From Glandiceps talaboti (lineage: Eukaryota > Hemichordata > Enteropneusta > Spengelidae): 64,000 nucleotides of DNA. The position numbers and the translations under genes were made by a program. The stretch's first letter is position 1, and every line of letters starts with the position of its first letter. The stretch lies in NCBI RefSeq assembly GCF_964340395.1, contig NC_135564.1:16981957-17045956 (forward strand), given 5' to 3'. Positions 1 through 14,473 of the stretch are shown here, piece by piece. The notes beneath the pieces were generated by a model. It searched no databases, had not been told where the DNA came from, and saw nothing but the letters and a program-made list of their open reading frames with translations.

Positions 1-561
1 ATATACGAGAAATTACTTGCATCTGTGCATGTGCACGCCAGTTGTATTTGCTGAGCTTACTTGATTGATTGATTGATTGATTGGTTGGTTGGTTGGTTGG
101 TTGATTGATTGATTGATTGATTGAGAAAATGTTAAATATCCCAAAAGACATAACATACGAATGACTTGCACATACTTAAACAAGTTTTTGAGAATACAAA
201 GTGTGTGGTAACACAGTTCCATGTTTTGCTAATAGCAGTAAGTAGGTCAAATGTACGCAAGTTTTCCAGTCACAGGTTCCCAATCAAAACAGAAGTTTGA
301 GATATTGAAATCTATATAAGGAGAGTACATAGTTCACTGTTCCAAAATTACGAAAACAACATTAACACTGAACAATTAATCATTCTGTGATCAAGGTCCA
401 CAGTAGACAGATCACAACATTATATTTGTTTCCAATTTTACAATTCCAAAAGTAACCATCTTTTTATTGTCCAAATCTACATAAGTTTTACTTGACTTTC
501 CCTCTCTGCTTCCAGACTTTGGTTATGATTTGAATAATTCCACTTGCGTACACCTACTAAC
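1..561 (-). other. KMT2C/D intron leading to the HMG-box exon outside the window
   Basis: No exon seen. Contains a GATT/GGTT tetranucleotide microsatellite at 61-124. A short stretch at about 238-300 (GTAAGTAGGTCAAAT and following) is echoed at about 20690-20750, perhaps remnants of one repeat. Confidence 0.6.
61..124. repeat. (GATT)n/(GGTT)n microsatellite
   Basis: About 16 tetranucleotide units with an internal block of GGTT variants flanked by GATT units. Intronic. Confidence 0.95.
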
Positions 562-996
562 CTGGATAGTCTTTCTTGAGATCAGGATGTTGCATATTTG
601 CATACAATACAGGTGAAATCGTTGCCATGTCACCAAGAGGTTCATCTTTCTCCCACTTCAGAATATTTCGTTGATTATATGTTAGAGTCTCTCCATCTGG
701 TTCGGCAGTTGGTGTAGTGGGCCAGGGACTCATTGGAGGGCCAAAGTCGGGGCTAAACACAGGACTACTCATATCTTGGCCAAGCGGATGTTGTTGTTGT
801 TGTTGTTGTGGCTGTTGAAGTGGCGACTGATGTGGTGGTGGTGGTGGTGGCTGCTGAGGAGGGAAAGATGGCTGCAATGGCAGTGTTGTTGGTGGTGTTG
901 GTCTCTGGTGGTGAACTGCAGTAATGGATTGTGATGTTACCACTGTAGTGCTGGTTGATGCTGCAGTAGCTTCTGTTGGAAATGGAATGTCTCCAC
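562..996 (-). CDS. KMT2C/D: KMT2C/D exon with poly-Pro/poly-Gln and the pre-HMG motif
   Basis: A 435-bp exon: Thr/Ser/Pro-rich start, a PPPPPP run, PQQQQQQHPLG, then NQRNILKWEKDEPLGDMATI and SPVLYANMQHPDLKKDYP. The last two blocks match human LKWEKEEALGEMATVAPVLYTNINFPNLKEEFPD, which leads straight into the HMG box; that box lies left of this window. Poly-Gln is coded almost purely by CAA (TTG on the plus strand), so it is length-variable. Donor CAG|GTTAG. Confidence 0.95.
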
Positions 997-3900
997 CTAT
1001 CAGAACAATATGTGGGACAGTTTTTATTTGAGTCCAATTCAATATGACAAACAAGATAACAATGCACAAGATTGTATCCATACAACCTTCAACATTTCCA
1101 TACAATGAAAACATAGTTTATTTGGAAGCATACAACTTAAGTATGGTTTATTTTATTAATTTATTATTACTTTGATCTGAAAACACTTTAAGCCAATAAG
1201 TGCAATCTCTCAACTGTTTGAAAGTGAAACTGTTTCACTTCGATTTTTCAAGTAGGGAGCATGATAAAATTGTTTTATAAATTAAAAATCCAAAATAAAT
1301 ACCCAATCCTCATCCATGTGACTACTTTAATCCTTGTTCTATCAGGAATGATTTGTATGTGCATAAACTACACGTTGGGACAAACCAGGATTGAAAACAA
1401 AATAATCGCCCACACTTACCTTCTGTTGGAAGTTGTTGGACAGACGTCTGCTCATGTGGACCTAACATTCCTGACAGGATTTCATCCATTTCTTTACCAT
1501 CCATTTGAGCAAGTTCTATACAACAGAAATAAAGACACAGATCAAACCTCTCTTCAACTACCCATTTCATCATCATTGCAACCTGGTTCAATACCTTCAA
1601 AACATTAGTTGTTATTTTAGAGTTTCCAAAGAAAATGTTTACATAGATGTTGAGAGATTACTAAACATGTTTTCCATGTATGTCTCCAAGTTTACTTCAC
1701 ATATTCAAGCGTACAGGAAACGAAACAAAAAATTTATGATTTATCTCTGTGAGACACTGATAAGCTAATTGACCATCTATGCATTTCCTGAATGAATTGT
1801 CCAGGAGTTTCTGCATTTTCTTAACTTCCTTGCTTTTCAGAGACAGATGTCCAAGGGTTTCAGATTTACTCTTTTTTTTAAAGGAAAACTGGAAGTGATC
1901 CATGTGGACCATCAATTTTGGTTGTCCACGGCACTTTGTAGTTTTCCTGGAAAAGTTTCAAACTTTTACTTAAAGTAATCACATAAATGCAGGTCTACGA
2001 TAATCAAAACTCTGGTTGTTGAACTCATTGTCAGTTGACCTTGACATTTACCTTCAGTAACCATCTTATCGATGTCCTCCGCATCAAGTTCAGCTATTTG
2101 GTCACTTGTAGATTCAGTTCTACCAGCTGTATTGGCACTACTAGTACCACCAGTACCATCCACTGTAACAGTGCTTATATCAATTCCTGTCAAAATATCA
2201 TCCAGAAACATGTCAGCAAATCATTTTTATTTATTTTGCTGACCACAAAACTTCCTAATAATCACAAGCTTTTACATTTTGAATACTTTCACTGATAATC
2301 TGAATAATAATGATAAAGAGATTTATATATCCATAATGCAATGCTCAGTGGCACTTTACAATAGATAAGTAAAAGGTTTCTATTCACAGTAGTGGCAAAC
2401 TAACTGTCGCAATTGCCTTGTAGAAGTACACAAAGTTTACAGCTTCATAAACAGAGAAACCACAGTTGCATCAATGACTGTTGATTGTAATGAACACTCT
2501 GTTGAGCTTATGTCTTTCACGTAGCATTACTTCTGGCAATAAATGAATAACATAGAATTCTAACGTCTTCAAGTCGTTTTGAAGTTCACATCATCAATCT
2601 CAGAAGGTATGACAAGATAGTATACATACCCTCGGCACCTTTATTGAGATCACCACTCATTAGTATTCCTAGCAGCTCATCGTCATGCGGTAGGAAATTG
2701 AGTGGATCATCAGTGTTGCCAAGATCATTACCATCGATGTTTTCATTCTGTGCTGCATCACCTGTCGTCACTGATGGCACTCCAGTGGTAGCTGCACCCA
2801 TAGGTAGGTTCTTGTCTAGATGTGTGTGAAGCTGACCAGGAGTCATTTTCTTCTCATCATCTGACCCACTTCCAAAGCCATCTTTCTTGTGCTTACTTGA
2901 GGTCAATAATGTTTTACCAAAGAATGCCTCCTGTAATGACAAATGTTTTCATATTACATCAATATGTGATATTCCGGTTGGCAGAAAAACAAAAGATTGC
3001 ATAGTTTCACCACTAGGAGTGCTGTTCAATATGATAGTTGAGTACCTTGCACTGCCATGAGATTTAGCCCTCATCTGGGGCACCCTCTTGTGACACTGCG
3101 GTGGATAACCAGAGTATGGCATACTCACAAAGTCTACTACAGTTAGCATTTTCAAGAAGCAAGAAGACATGAAATACATGTCCTTGGTACCTAAAATCTT
3201 TGTAAAATAGAAATATTCCAGCTTTATTGAACTTATCATAAGTTCATACAACCAATAACACCAAAGTAAAGCATTTTCTGTATGTACCACAATCATTTAT
3301 AGCATCCATATCAAGTGTAAAACTATACTCTTTCATTTGCTAATTGACCACATTAGAACATGCTAGGCTTGTAAATAAACCAATTGAAACAGTATACTTT
3401 AACACTTGATATGAATGCTATAAACGACTGTAGCACATAGAGAAAGTGCTTTATTTCAGTGTTACTCGTAATATGAATGCTATATATGAGTGTAGCACAG
3501 ACAAAAGTGCTTTCTTCAGTGTTACTCATTGTAATATGAATGCTAAAAACGACTGTAGCACATAGAGAAAGTGCTTTACTTCAGTGTTACTCATTGTATT
3601 ATACTTGATTCATACATACCTGTAGGTATGTTGGAAAAGAATGTTCCAACTGTGTTTTCCTTCTCCTCCTCTTCTTCTTCTTTTCCACAATATCTGATCC
3701 CAGCTCAGACCTGCCTTGCTCATCTCCACCCATTTCAGCTAGGAGGAAACAGAATACAGACAAAATTTAGATTCTAAGTTTTTGCTTTTATACTTACAAG
3801 TCTCTGCCTTCTATGAGGGACTGAAACTCACTATAAAACCATGACCCGAAAGCCAGCTGAGATTCTCACTTTTCACTGCTAGAAAATTTTGCGATTTTTA

Positions 3901-6900
3901 GTCTTCAGTTAGTTCTTAAAGACTAATTACTATTAATTACAGAGTGGTACATGGTGTTCATATACAATGTGACATTTTAATCACTACTTATTGTTATGTT
4001 AAATTCATTTTCCAGCGAAATAAGGGAAAACAAATCTTTATCTAAAATGTCCATGTTTACAGAACATTACTATGGAGATCAGCGCTATAGTAATTTGAGT
4101 CATTGAGTGACAAGTCCACTTTTGGATGCCAATTAATTACAATAAATGAATTTCTATGATTGACAAGTCCACGTTTGGATGCCAATTAATTACAATAAAT
4201 GAATTTCTAGAGTAAATTCTATGATGAATAATTATTTCTGATGGCAATTATACCCCTGTTGTAATTATCAAGATATACAACTTTTGATACAGATCACTAA
4301 TACAACCATCATACTTTTTACCAGTTCAAATTAAAGATATGATCGATGATGGCAGTGAAGTTATGTTTTTTATGTAGTGACATGGCCTGATAAATTTGTT
4401 GATGTTGTTGTTGATTCTTTTCCAACAAGTGACTTTGAGAGTGCTCAAAACAATGAATGTCAGTCACTGTGCCCTCTACGCCCATTTGACACACAATTTC
4501 TAGTGACGCACCAAAATTTACCCATTTCATCACCATGACAACCTGGTTCAATATCTTCAAAACAGTAGTTGTTATTTTAGATTATCCAAAGAAAATGTTT
4601 ACATAGCATGTTGAGAGATTACTAAACGTGTTTTCCATGTGTGTCCCCGAGTTTGCTTCACATATTCAAGCGTACAGGAAACAAGATGAACATTTTATGA
4701 TTTATCTCTGGTAAGCTAATTGACCATCTATGCATTTGCCTGAATGAACTGTCCAGGAGTTTCTGCATTTTCTTAACATCCTTGCTTTTCAGAGATTTCT
4801 CATTTTGACTCACAACAACAAAATTTGTGTATCATCAGAGTGCACACTGCTGTCAGTCTATTATTGACATAAAAACAAACACACTGAAAAAAACAATATC
4901 TTGGCTAGGTGATGACCAACATATTGTCTCCACTTCATGTGATTATAAAGGTCCCAAATTGATGACATGCATGATTGCCAATGTCCTAAATCAAGAAAAT
5001 ACTTTTGGTGTCCTGAAAAACAATGTCTTTGTATATTATTGAATTGCTACAAACAAGATCTCACTTTTGGTACCCTGAAGTGTCTTTCTATGAAACAATC
5101 TAAGTTGTCCAACAACATATTTACACATTGCTTTCATAGCCACCCAGCAGTACAAATCATGTTAGCTTAGAAAGCTCTACTTATGGACAGGCACCTAACA
5201 CTGAATGCAACAACACAAAATATTTAAGACTTGCATGTCTGGCAAAATTTTTTTTTTTTCAATTTGTGTTTGCATAAACTTTTTGACCATCAAACAAAAC
5301 ATACACAGCTTTCTGTTAGTATTGCAGAATTATATTGCCATTGCTTTCAAATAAAAAAAAATAAAAAAATTTAAAATCCTACACATTTTTTTATAAGTAC
5401 AAGGAAAATATGTATTTGCATATTTCTGAATCCCCCCCCCCAAAAAAAAAAAAAAAACAACCCAAAACAAAACAACAAAATGATGCAAAATGTACCTTCT
5501 TCTGCATTTTGACTAAGGACATCTCGACTGATAAGGCTGGAGATTTTTCTATTTGACAGTTTATTGAGTAATCCACCACGACCTCGTGGACGGACAACAA
5601 AACCACCAATTCCTAGCAAAAAAAAAAAGACAAAAAATAAACAAACTCATTTTGAAAAGGAAAGGATACTTTAACAACTCTGAAGTCACAATACGAAGCC
5701 ATTTCATTTTACTTTTTTTTTTGCAAAGATTGGTTTACTTTTTTTTTGCAAAGATTGGAAACTAGTATGTAAAAAAAGGACCACCATGCACAGATCAAAA
5801 TAAATTTATGTTACAAATTATGCAAGGAAGAAGAACAGGCAAACAAGTACATACACAGGATTCAGGAACAGTATTAGAAAAAGACAGCCAGTGAAAAAAA
5901 GGGTTTTCAGAAAAAGCTATTTTTTGGAGAGGAAAGATTTCAAGCATACCATTACAGTAACATCTGACTACTGTATCAGCAAAGTGAGCACGTTATCATT
6001 AATTCACTCAGGAATCAAGAATGTATACAGCTACCATGTAACCTTCAACCACTTTACGGTTTACAAAATTTTGAAAGTGGTGTTATAAGTGCATGTAGAC
6101 TTCATACAATTTGGAAAATTTTCATCTCATCAACATCTGTAGAGGATAACTGATCCTGTACATGTTCAAACACTGTGTCAACATTCTGACAGCCAAAAAG
6201 GTATAAGTTTGTTTCCATCGTGAGTTAATCAAATTCACTATCTTACTGCTCCGAACATGATCTCAAAATAGAAGCGTCGTCAACAATTTTCTCAGCAGAA
6301 AATTACAGCCAATATTTACACACTTGGAAACTATCATAGCCATTAACAAGAAGAAAACATAAAAGCAAGAATACAGATTAAGTTATAACAGACAGAAGGA
6401 AAGTTCTCAACACAGCATAATCACAAAACTATGTACCTGGTCGGTACGCTGGTCTCCGTTTTTTCTTCTTCACAAAACTAGGGTCAGTTAAGTTAGTGTC
6501 ATCACCTCCGCTGACTTCTGCTTTTTCTTCGTCATGCTCACCAGTTGAATCTGAGATGTGAAATATTTTTGTCACAAATCTTGGAAAAGTCCAGTCAGAC
6601 ATATTTCTGCCTTAGTACACTTGTTGATTACTGCTATCAACTAACATATGATTTGGGGTTATAAAATAGCACCTTGGTAACTTATTCAACTTTGAAATCT
6701 TTATAAAGAACCCCTCCTGCACTTGATACGTTCAGTCATTTTGGAGATTTCCTGCATGTGTTTATGGGAAATTTCTCCGCCAATGACATCACATTTACCA
6801 AAATCTCCTTGCTGTGACAAAGACTTTTTCATTTCAGGGGTACACACCTTCAAAAACACTACTGTGATTTCTGAATATGAAGGAATTGATAAATGAACTG

Positions 6901-6971
6901 AACTGAATGGAATGAATGAATGAATGAATGAATGGATGGATGGAATTGTGTCTGTGCGCGTGTGCACGCGG

Positions 6972-7035
<64 letters not shown>

Positions 7036-10000
7036 ACATGAGTGTTCATAAATCTGCCCTTATTACAAAGTTTAATCTATATTATTTGCTCTTTATAGTG
7101 TAGGAGTGTTTTATTTAGATGATGTATATTTCAACGACTACATCCACTCACCTCTGATGATTTCATCACTCATTAGTCCCACTGTCACATCCTGCTCGCC
7201 GAGTTTAGCCTTTTCTGCTTTCTGTAACTCTTTCAAGACTGAAAGACTGCCTGGACGGAATCGAGCTTTGCTGCGTGGATGTCGCGGTTTCATTGGCGGC
7301 GTCATTGACATGCTTTTAATCTGATTAAACCCTGACTCTGTCAAAAACACCCCTTCCATGGAGTACTGTTGAAGATGAATTGGTTTCACTGTTGATTCTG
7401 AAAATAGAGAGGAATTGAAAGAGCCGTTGATTAAACCCATCGTCCGTCAAAAAACACCCCTTCCATACTGAAATGAAATGGCCTAGTCACCATCAACCTC
7501 TTCGATCAATAAGGGCCTACTTATCTTGGCACAGATACAGTCCAAGACATCCGGATTTTCCCAACTTGTGTACATTCAAACAAATACCCCTCCTGGTAGG
7601 AAGATCATTAACACTACATATCCAATGAGTTGTTCTCACCTAAAGGTTGCGCCATTTCTTCTGAGGGTGGTGGTAGTGGTGGTGGTGGCGGAGGTGGTGG
7701 TTTGAGAGCAGGTTGAGTTGCTGGCCTACAATGAAGGCAGTGATAACCTTGATCTGCTGCTCTCTCAATATCATCTTCATTCTGAAATCCCTCACATTCT
7801 GCATGTAGCCACCTATAGCAAAAAAAAGCGTATATGTTGACTTCTACAATGTCTTCACAGTAACTTGAGTGTAACTTGTAAGATGCAATGGCAAGAGAGG
7901 GGTAGGCCGATGTACGAGGGCGCCCAACAAGACATATCTAACAGACTACTCGGTAACTACCCATGGACAGAAACTAACCATGTACAATGTATTTGTACCT
8001 TTCCCTCTCAAAACAGCTGACACACAACGTAACTTAGTATGGCAATGTCGATAAACAGCACCACTTTCTGTTACAATCCTTAAAGCTCATCTTATAAGAT
8101 AACCATCATTCAAGACCATGGAATGCAAACATTGTGGTTTTAGGACTTACCTATAACACTGAATACACTGTAGCATGAGTTCATTCTCTATGTAATCTTT
8201 CAAACATGCACAACATGTTATGAGACTTGCACACGGACCACACTGCGTGTAGTTGTTTTGCCAGTCACAGTTAAAGCCTGGAGTAGTAGCACCACATTGT
8301 GTACAACAAACACACCTGGTGAATAAATAACAATATGCAAATCAGATATTTAACACACCTGGTGAAAGAAAAACAGCCTGCAAAAGTATGTAACACCTGG
8401 TGAATGAGTAACAATATGCATATAAGATCTCTAACACACCTGGTGAATGAATAACAATATGCAAATATGATAGCTAACACACCTGGTGAATGAGTAACAA
8501 TATGCAAATATGATAGCTAATACATGAGGTGAATGAGTAACAAATGAAATATAGGTATACACAAGTCTCCTATAGTATGTTAACTTATCTTGCATTTAAT
8601 ATTGCCTTTGTCATATATGAAGTTATATCTGACCCTGACCATCCCTAAATGTTTCTATATTTTGACTCATCCACAACACTTTCTTTGGCATGGAATTAAC
8701 CACTATAAAAGACATGGGGTAGTGCATCTATCATTCCCTTCCTACTGACATAGCTCTGAGTTTGATGTCATAGGCATTACAAAGTGTCATTACCCAGTAT
8801 AGCAATATTCAATTTTTTGTCAATTCACCATACTTACCATTTACACTTCCAACCACCCTTGGGTACATTTTCTAATGGTGGGTCTAAGCAATATGTGTGA
8901 TAGCTAATATCACAGTCATCACATAGCAAGAGACGTCCTTCGTCACTGGCCTTACCGCAACCCTCACACACTGTACAGTCCAGACATCTCCAGCCCTTGG
9001 ATAAGACAACTTTTGTGATCTACAAAAAGAAAACACAAAGAGTTGAACACTTGATAGCATGGATAGCAGTGTCAGCCAGGATAAGACCGAGTAGAGGTTG
9101 CCATTTTCAGGACAGCGCCCTCTGGTGGCAGCATATACATGAACAACAGCTCTTTTGGACAGCTATGATTTAACACATACAATACACGTACATGTTTCTG
9201 CTCCATACCATCTATTGCCATGCATTAAATGTTTTCTCGTTATTTCACTATAACACTAACTGCTATATCAATCAACCTCATAGAAACTGTTGATATACTT
9301 ACTGGGAACATTTTTTAGTGAATAATTATAATATCAATGCAGTCATACATGCAAAAGATGTGATACAAATTATTCAATTTTTTCATGGTAAATGAACTGC
9401 CCCACAAATCGGTAATCATAGTAGGAACAGGACTGTGAACAGAAAGTATCAATCTGTCAACCACAACTCACCTTGATGTTAACACAATAGGGGTGATAGC
9501 ACTGTCCACACTGAGAGCATGTCAGAAGACGTCCCTCAGCACCTCGACCAAAACTGCCACAACTTACACACATATCCTGAAAGATAACACACAAGGACTT
9601 TGGTCAAACATGACATTCAATGTATCATACTTTTAATAATACATATACACCCACTTTATCCACCCATGCACATAATTACAGCCTAGTTCCTATATAGTAT
9701 CATTACGATTTACACCTCCACTCACTTTAGAAACCACGTTGGCATCCAGACAAATGTAATTATGACTCCAATAATACATATGATATACATCGACTTTATC
9801 AGCTTTGCCACCATGAACATAATTACGACTGCAGCAAGCCAGTTGGCAGCTCTCTCAGATAAGACACAAACTTTGTTTTGTTTTGTGGTGAAATTTTGAT
9901 ATATGCTATTACAGGACGTTCAGGTAATTATACACACTGCAGAGCAGCATTCTGATAGCAAATTTCTCTCAAGTGATGCCACATTCCAACTCATCTCTAT

Positions 10001-13000
10001 TCATACTACTTTGATTACAGGGTAATTATGCCACCGTACAATCAAGGCAGCTGTCATCCATTTGTGTATTCTACCCCATGCGACAACAAATAATTTTAGT
10101 TTGTGCATATCATAGTTAGCTGAAAGATGGCTTTCTGAAAATAATGTCAAGGGTGTATATGTCACAATACTGATAGTAGTTTGTGTTTGTTCAAGAATTG
10201 TCAACACCATTGTCACCACTATAGTTTGAATGTTTTTAATCCAAGCATTCATCAATACATCCCCATCCCCACCCCACCCCCACTGCCACCCCACCCCCAC
10301 CGAGTCTTGTGCTGGTGTTACTATAGCACTCAACACCAGTCAATACTTATGCCCCTGGAAGCACAAAAATTTGTTTCAAATTTTGAAATTACCATCAACA
10401 TCTCTGCTAAATCTAAGCAAGTCTTGTATGTAAAACTGTTATGTAATCATGACCCTACATGACCTTTATTGGGAGGGTAGCTAATTATGAATGCCTGGAC
10501 AATATAAAATCCACTCAGATTTTAGCAGAGCTGTTGCTTGTTGATTCCACATTCAAAAGTTGAACACAATTTCTGTGCTTCCAAGAGCATAAGCCTTGGT
10601 TTGGTGTAGAGGGCTACAGTAACACCAAAACAAGTCAATAGGCTAAACTTACCTGAGTGAGAGTAAATTTATCTTTGACAGAAAATAAGACAACTGTCGT
10701 GTGCATGCCGGTATCATCTTCATCTTTCTTCTCATTGCCACTATCTTGTGTTGTACATGATGTCTGGTAAGACATAAAAAACATGTCTCATTCACGATCA
10801 CTGGCAATTAAAGCTGTTTGTGTTACGGCTAAAATGATGTAGGCTTGGTGTTTCACTCATGTGACATTACATTTACAGCTAAAACAATGAAGGCTTAGTG
10901 TTTTACTTATGTGATGACATTTACAGTTAAAATGATGTTGGCCTGGTGTTTTACTCATGTGACATGACATTTACATATAAAGTCCCAAGAGTTCAGCATT
11001 CAAGAAATGACAAAATGTTATTCTTACACACAGATTAAAGAATAAACTTTTCATTTATTTTTATTTACAATAATTTTAGGCAAAAACAACTCTTCCAACT
11101 AATGGAAAGTAAATGTGTACAACATCAAAAGGTGAAACAAAACCTAAGACGACACACAATAGGATGTACAATACTAAGAAAGAGAAAACACCACAAAGTG
11201 TGAGAGGGAACAAGAATTTAAAAAGAATATGAAAGTAGTAATACCTGTGTTATTTGCAGTACACTACTAGGTTTGAGTTTAGGTTTAGGGCCTCTCTTGG
11301 CTGGTGGACCAGGATGTCGTCTCCGCTTGGCAAGCTGCGCACCCCTCCCCTGTTGAAAAAATACATCACATACAGGTACATTAGCCTGAATATTCTGGGT
11401 CTAACAGCATTGCTAAACAAGACAGCCAGCCAAGTCTCTGGCATACATATCTATTTCAAGACACTGTATGTATTTCAATAGCCTAGAGTCAAGTTGTTGG
11501 ATGATTTTCAGGTTGACCATCATCTCCCCTCACAGACAAGTCAAAATTCCTACATGACTCAACTCTGGGCTAGTCTTTCCATGAACATGCGACAACTACG
11601 GAAGTAGTCTACTAAGAATACTGTGTTATTTTCAGCCATGTTGTATGGCCTTACACACAAACATTAAGATATGGGAAGAAATTCCAAGCACCAGACTGAT
11701 TTCACTTTGCAGTGCTTAGTAAATGCATTTTGTTAACTATTATTCTTGACATTATCAATGCATGACTCAACTATTCCACTTCTGCCTCTGCTCATAAATG
11801 CCTATGTATATATGATCAAAATGTTGACATCTCGAGATAAGAGAGGTATAAAATGCTGCTGAAAAAAACAACACATAAAGCTGTTATTTTTCAGCCAGTC
11901 TTCAGTCTTAATAGCCTTTTGTGACTTCCCAACAAAATGTTAACATTAAAGCATGTGTATTGCACATTACAAAATACATACATACAGCATTTCCAGCAAC
12001 CACATTTGAAGACCATCAAAACGTGCATGCCTCGTTCAGGAACACTCGTGACTGCTGAACTTTGGAAGCTGACTTTTCACAACAAACTTAGGGGGGTCAG
12101 ATATGAAAAACAACCAATTGAAAGACTTCTCGCTATGGGAGTGCTAAGTAACTTGCTGTCAAAACTCACCCTCGGTCGTCCTGCGCCAATTCTCTTGATG
12201 ACCGCTGGTTTTCCAAGCCCAGGCGTTTTTGTACTTGTCAGTAAATTTGAAAGGCTTGATGCAGTGCTTGGTACACTGGACATTTCTCTCTGCAAAATCC
12301 AAACGCAAACATTGCTTAAAGTAAACAAAATGTTTGGCAGTTGAATAATACCCAAGGCTAATAAATCAGATAAGAGCAATAAAGGTACAGTTTACACAGC
12401 TCATAAACTTATAAATGGAGGATTTCTTATCAGTGGGGCTGGTCTAGTTCCAAACTGGAGTAAACAACACTCAGTGCCTGTTCTGTCATAACAGGTGTAT
12501 ACATAACCCTGGGTTACATACCTGCCTTTGCTATCTCAGATACTATGAAAGACATAGCAAACAAAATCAACAAATAAAACTTCATTGCTGTGACTCAACA
12601 TTCTTGTGTATTTTCACCGACTGAAAAGGTAGTGTGTGCAATTTACTAATGCCTATCGGAACCTGGATCATATCAAAGGCTTTAAGTATACGCTCTCTTC
12701 AAAATACTTTAATCTTGGATACAAAAGAAGGATCAGCTCTTAAAGTGGCACAAACCGAATATGATCCTTTTAACACAGGTGAAAAAAAATGTATATATAT
12801 ATATATATAAAACCTCAAGAAAGTATTCTAATATATATGTTAGCCTAGTGCTATATCTAGCATCAAATCTCAAGATCTCTGACCTAGTCTTGTGGTATCT
12901 GTGGCACCAAATCTCAAGAGCTCTGAACTAGTCTAGTGCATGGCATCAAATCTCAAGATCTCTGAACTAGTCTAGTGCTATCCGTGGCATCAAATCTCAA

Positions 13001-14436
13001 GATCTCTGAACTAGTCTAGTGCATGGCTTTGAATTCCAAGATCTCTGAACTAGTTTAGTGCTATCTGTGGCATCAAATCTCAAGATCTCTGAACTAGTCT
13101 AGTGCTATCTGTGGCATCAAATTCCAAGATCTCTGAACTAGTCTAGTGCGTGGCATCAAATCTTAAGATCTCTGACCTAGTCTAGTACTATCTGTGGCAT
13201 CAAATCTCAAGATCTCTGAACTAGTCTAGTGCATGGCATCAAATCTCAAGATATCTGAACTAGTCTAGTACTATCTGTGGCATCAAATCTCAAGATCTCT
13301 GACCTAGTCTAGTGCTATCTGTGGCATCAAATCTCAAGATCTCTGAACTAGTCTAGTGCATGGCATCAAATCTCAAGATATCTGAACTAGTCTAGTACTA
13401 TCTGTGGCATCAAATCTCAAGATCTCTGAACTAGTCTAGTGCATGGCATCAAATTTCAAGACCTCTGAACTAGTCTAGTGGTATCTGTGGCATCAAATCT
13501 CAAGATCTCTCTCTTTCTAGATCAGATACAATTGGTAGATGTAGACTATGTTTAATGTTGGTGCATGCATTCAATGCCATTGAACATCATCTACTGACAT
13601 AGTTAACACAGCTGACTGCATAATAGACGTTTCTATGACATCTTAGTCTACAGTTTTGCACATATACTAAATCACGCCACTGAATTATAAATAAATCAGG
13701 CCTAAATACTAAGTTTGAGTTCTGTAGTGATGGTTTAGTATTATGCTGCAGTGAGCAGAATACTAGTGCAGGAGGCAAATTTTGATGTCCAGCAAAAATT
13801 CCCTCAAAAAAAAACATTCAGCTTTTACGTGTTCTGTACACCAACTCTGTATCATATGTCTGTGCATGTCTATTTTTAGTCTCAATTCATCACCTATATT
13901 TTCTGGTTTACTGAAAATTAAAGGCTGTTGCTGGACTAAAAAAGTGCATGGGGTAAACTAGGTCACAACCTGGAGTTCATGTCACCTGTACTTATTTTGT
14001 TTATCATCTCTGTCTTAAATACACCAAATTCTGATTATCAGAAAGATAAAAGATTTCATGGTTTGGCCACTAGGAGTGCTGTTCACAGGCTGTTTTGGGA
14101 CTGGAAGCGAGGGCCAGAATAGTTAGGGTATTGCAGCATAAAGACAGCAGCCATGAAGCTACCACTCACTTTCTGTGAGTGTTCCCACTGTACTATTTTT
14201 TAGCAACCACTGGTAATCAAAAAAATTGCTAAGTTCTGACTTGAGCTCTAGCACAGACCTGTAATGGCACAAAAGCCATTTACACTCTCTCAACACTCCG
14301 AGTCTGGGCAACATACAATCCATTGCAGCCTTGTTACGCATATAGGATTAAAACATTCACAAAACAACCTCTATCCTGCCAGGTCCTCTTTCATACAGCT
14401 GGATTGACGAGTTCAAATCTTGTTCAGGGACTTATG

Positions 14437-14473
<37 letters not shown>

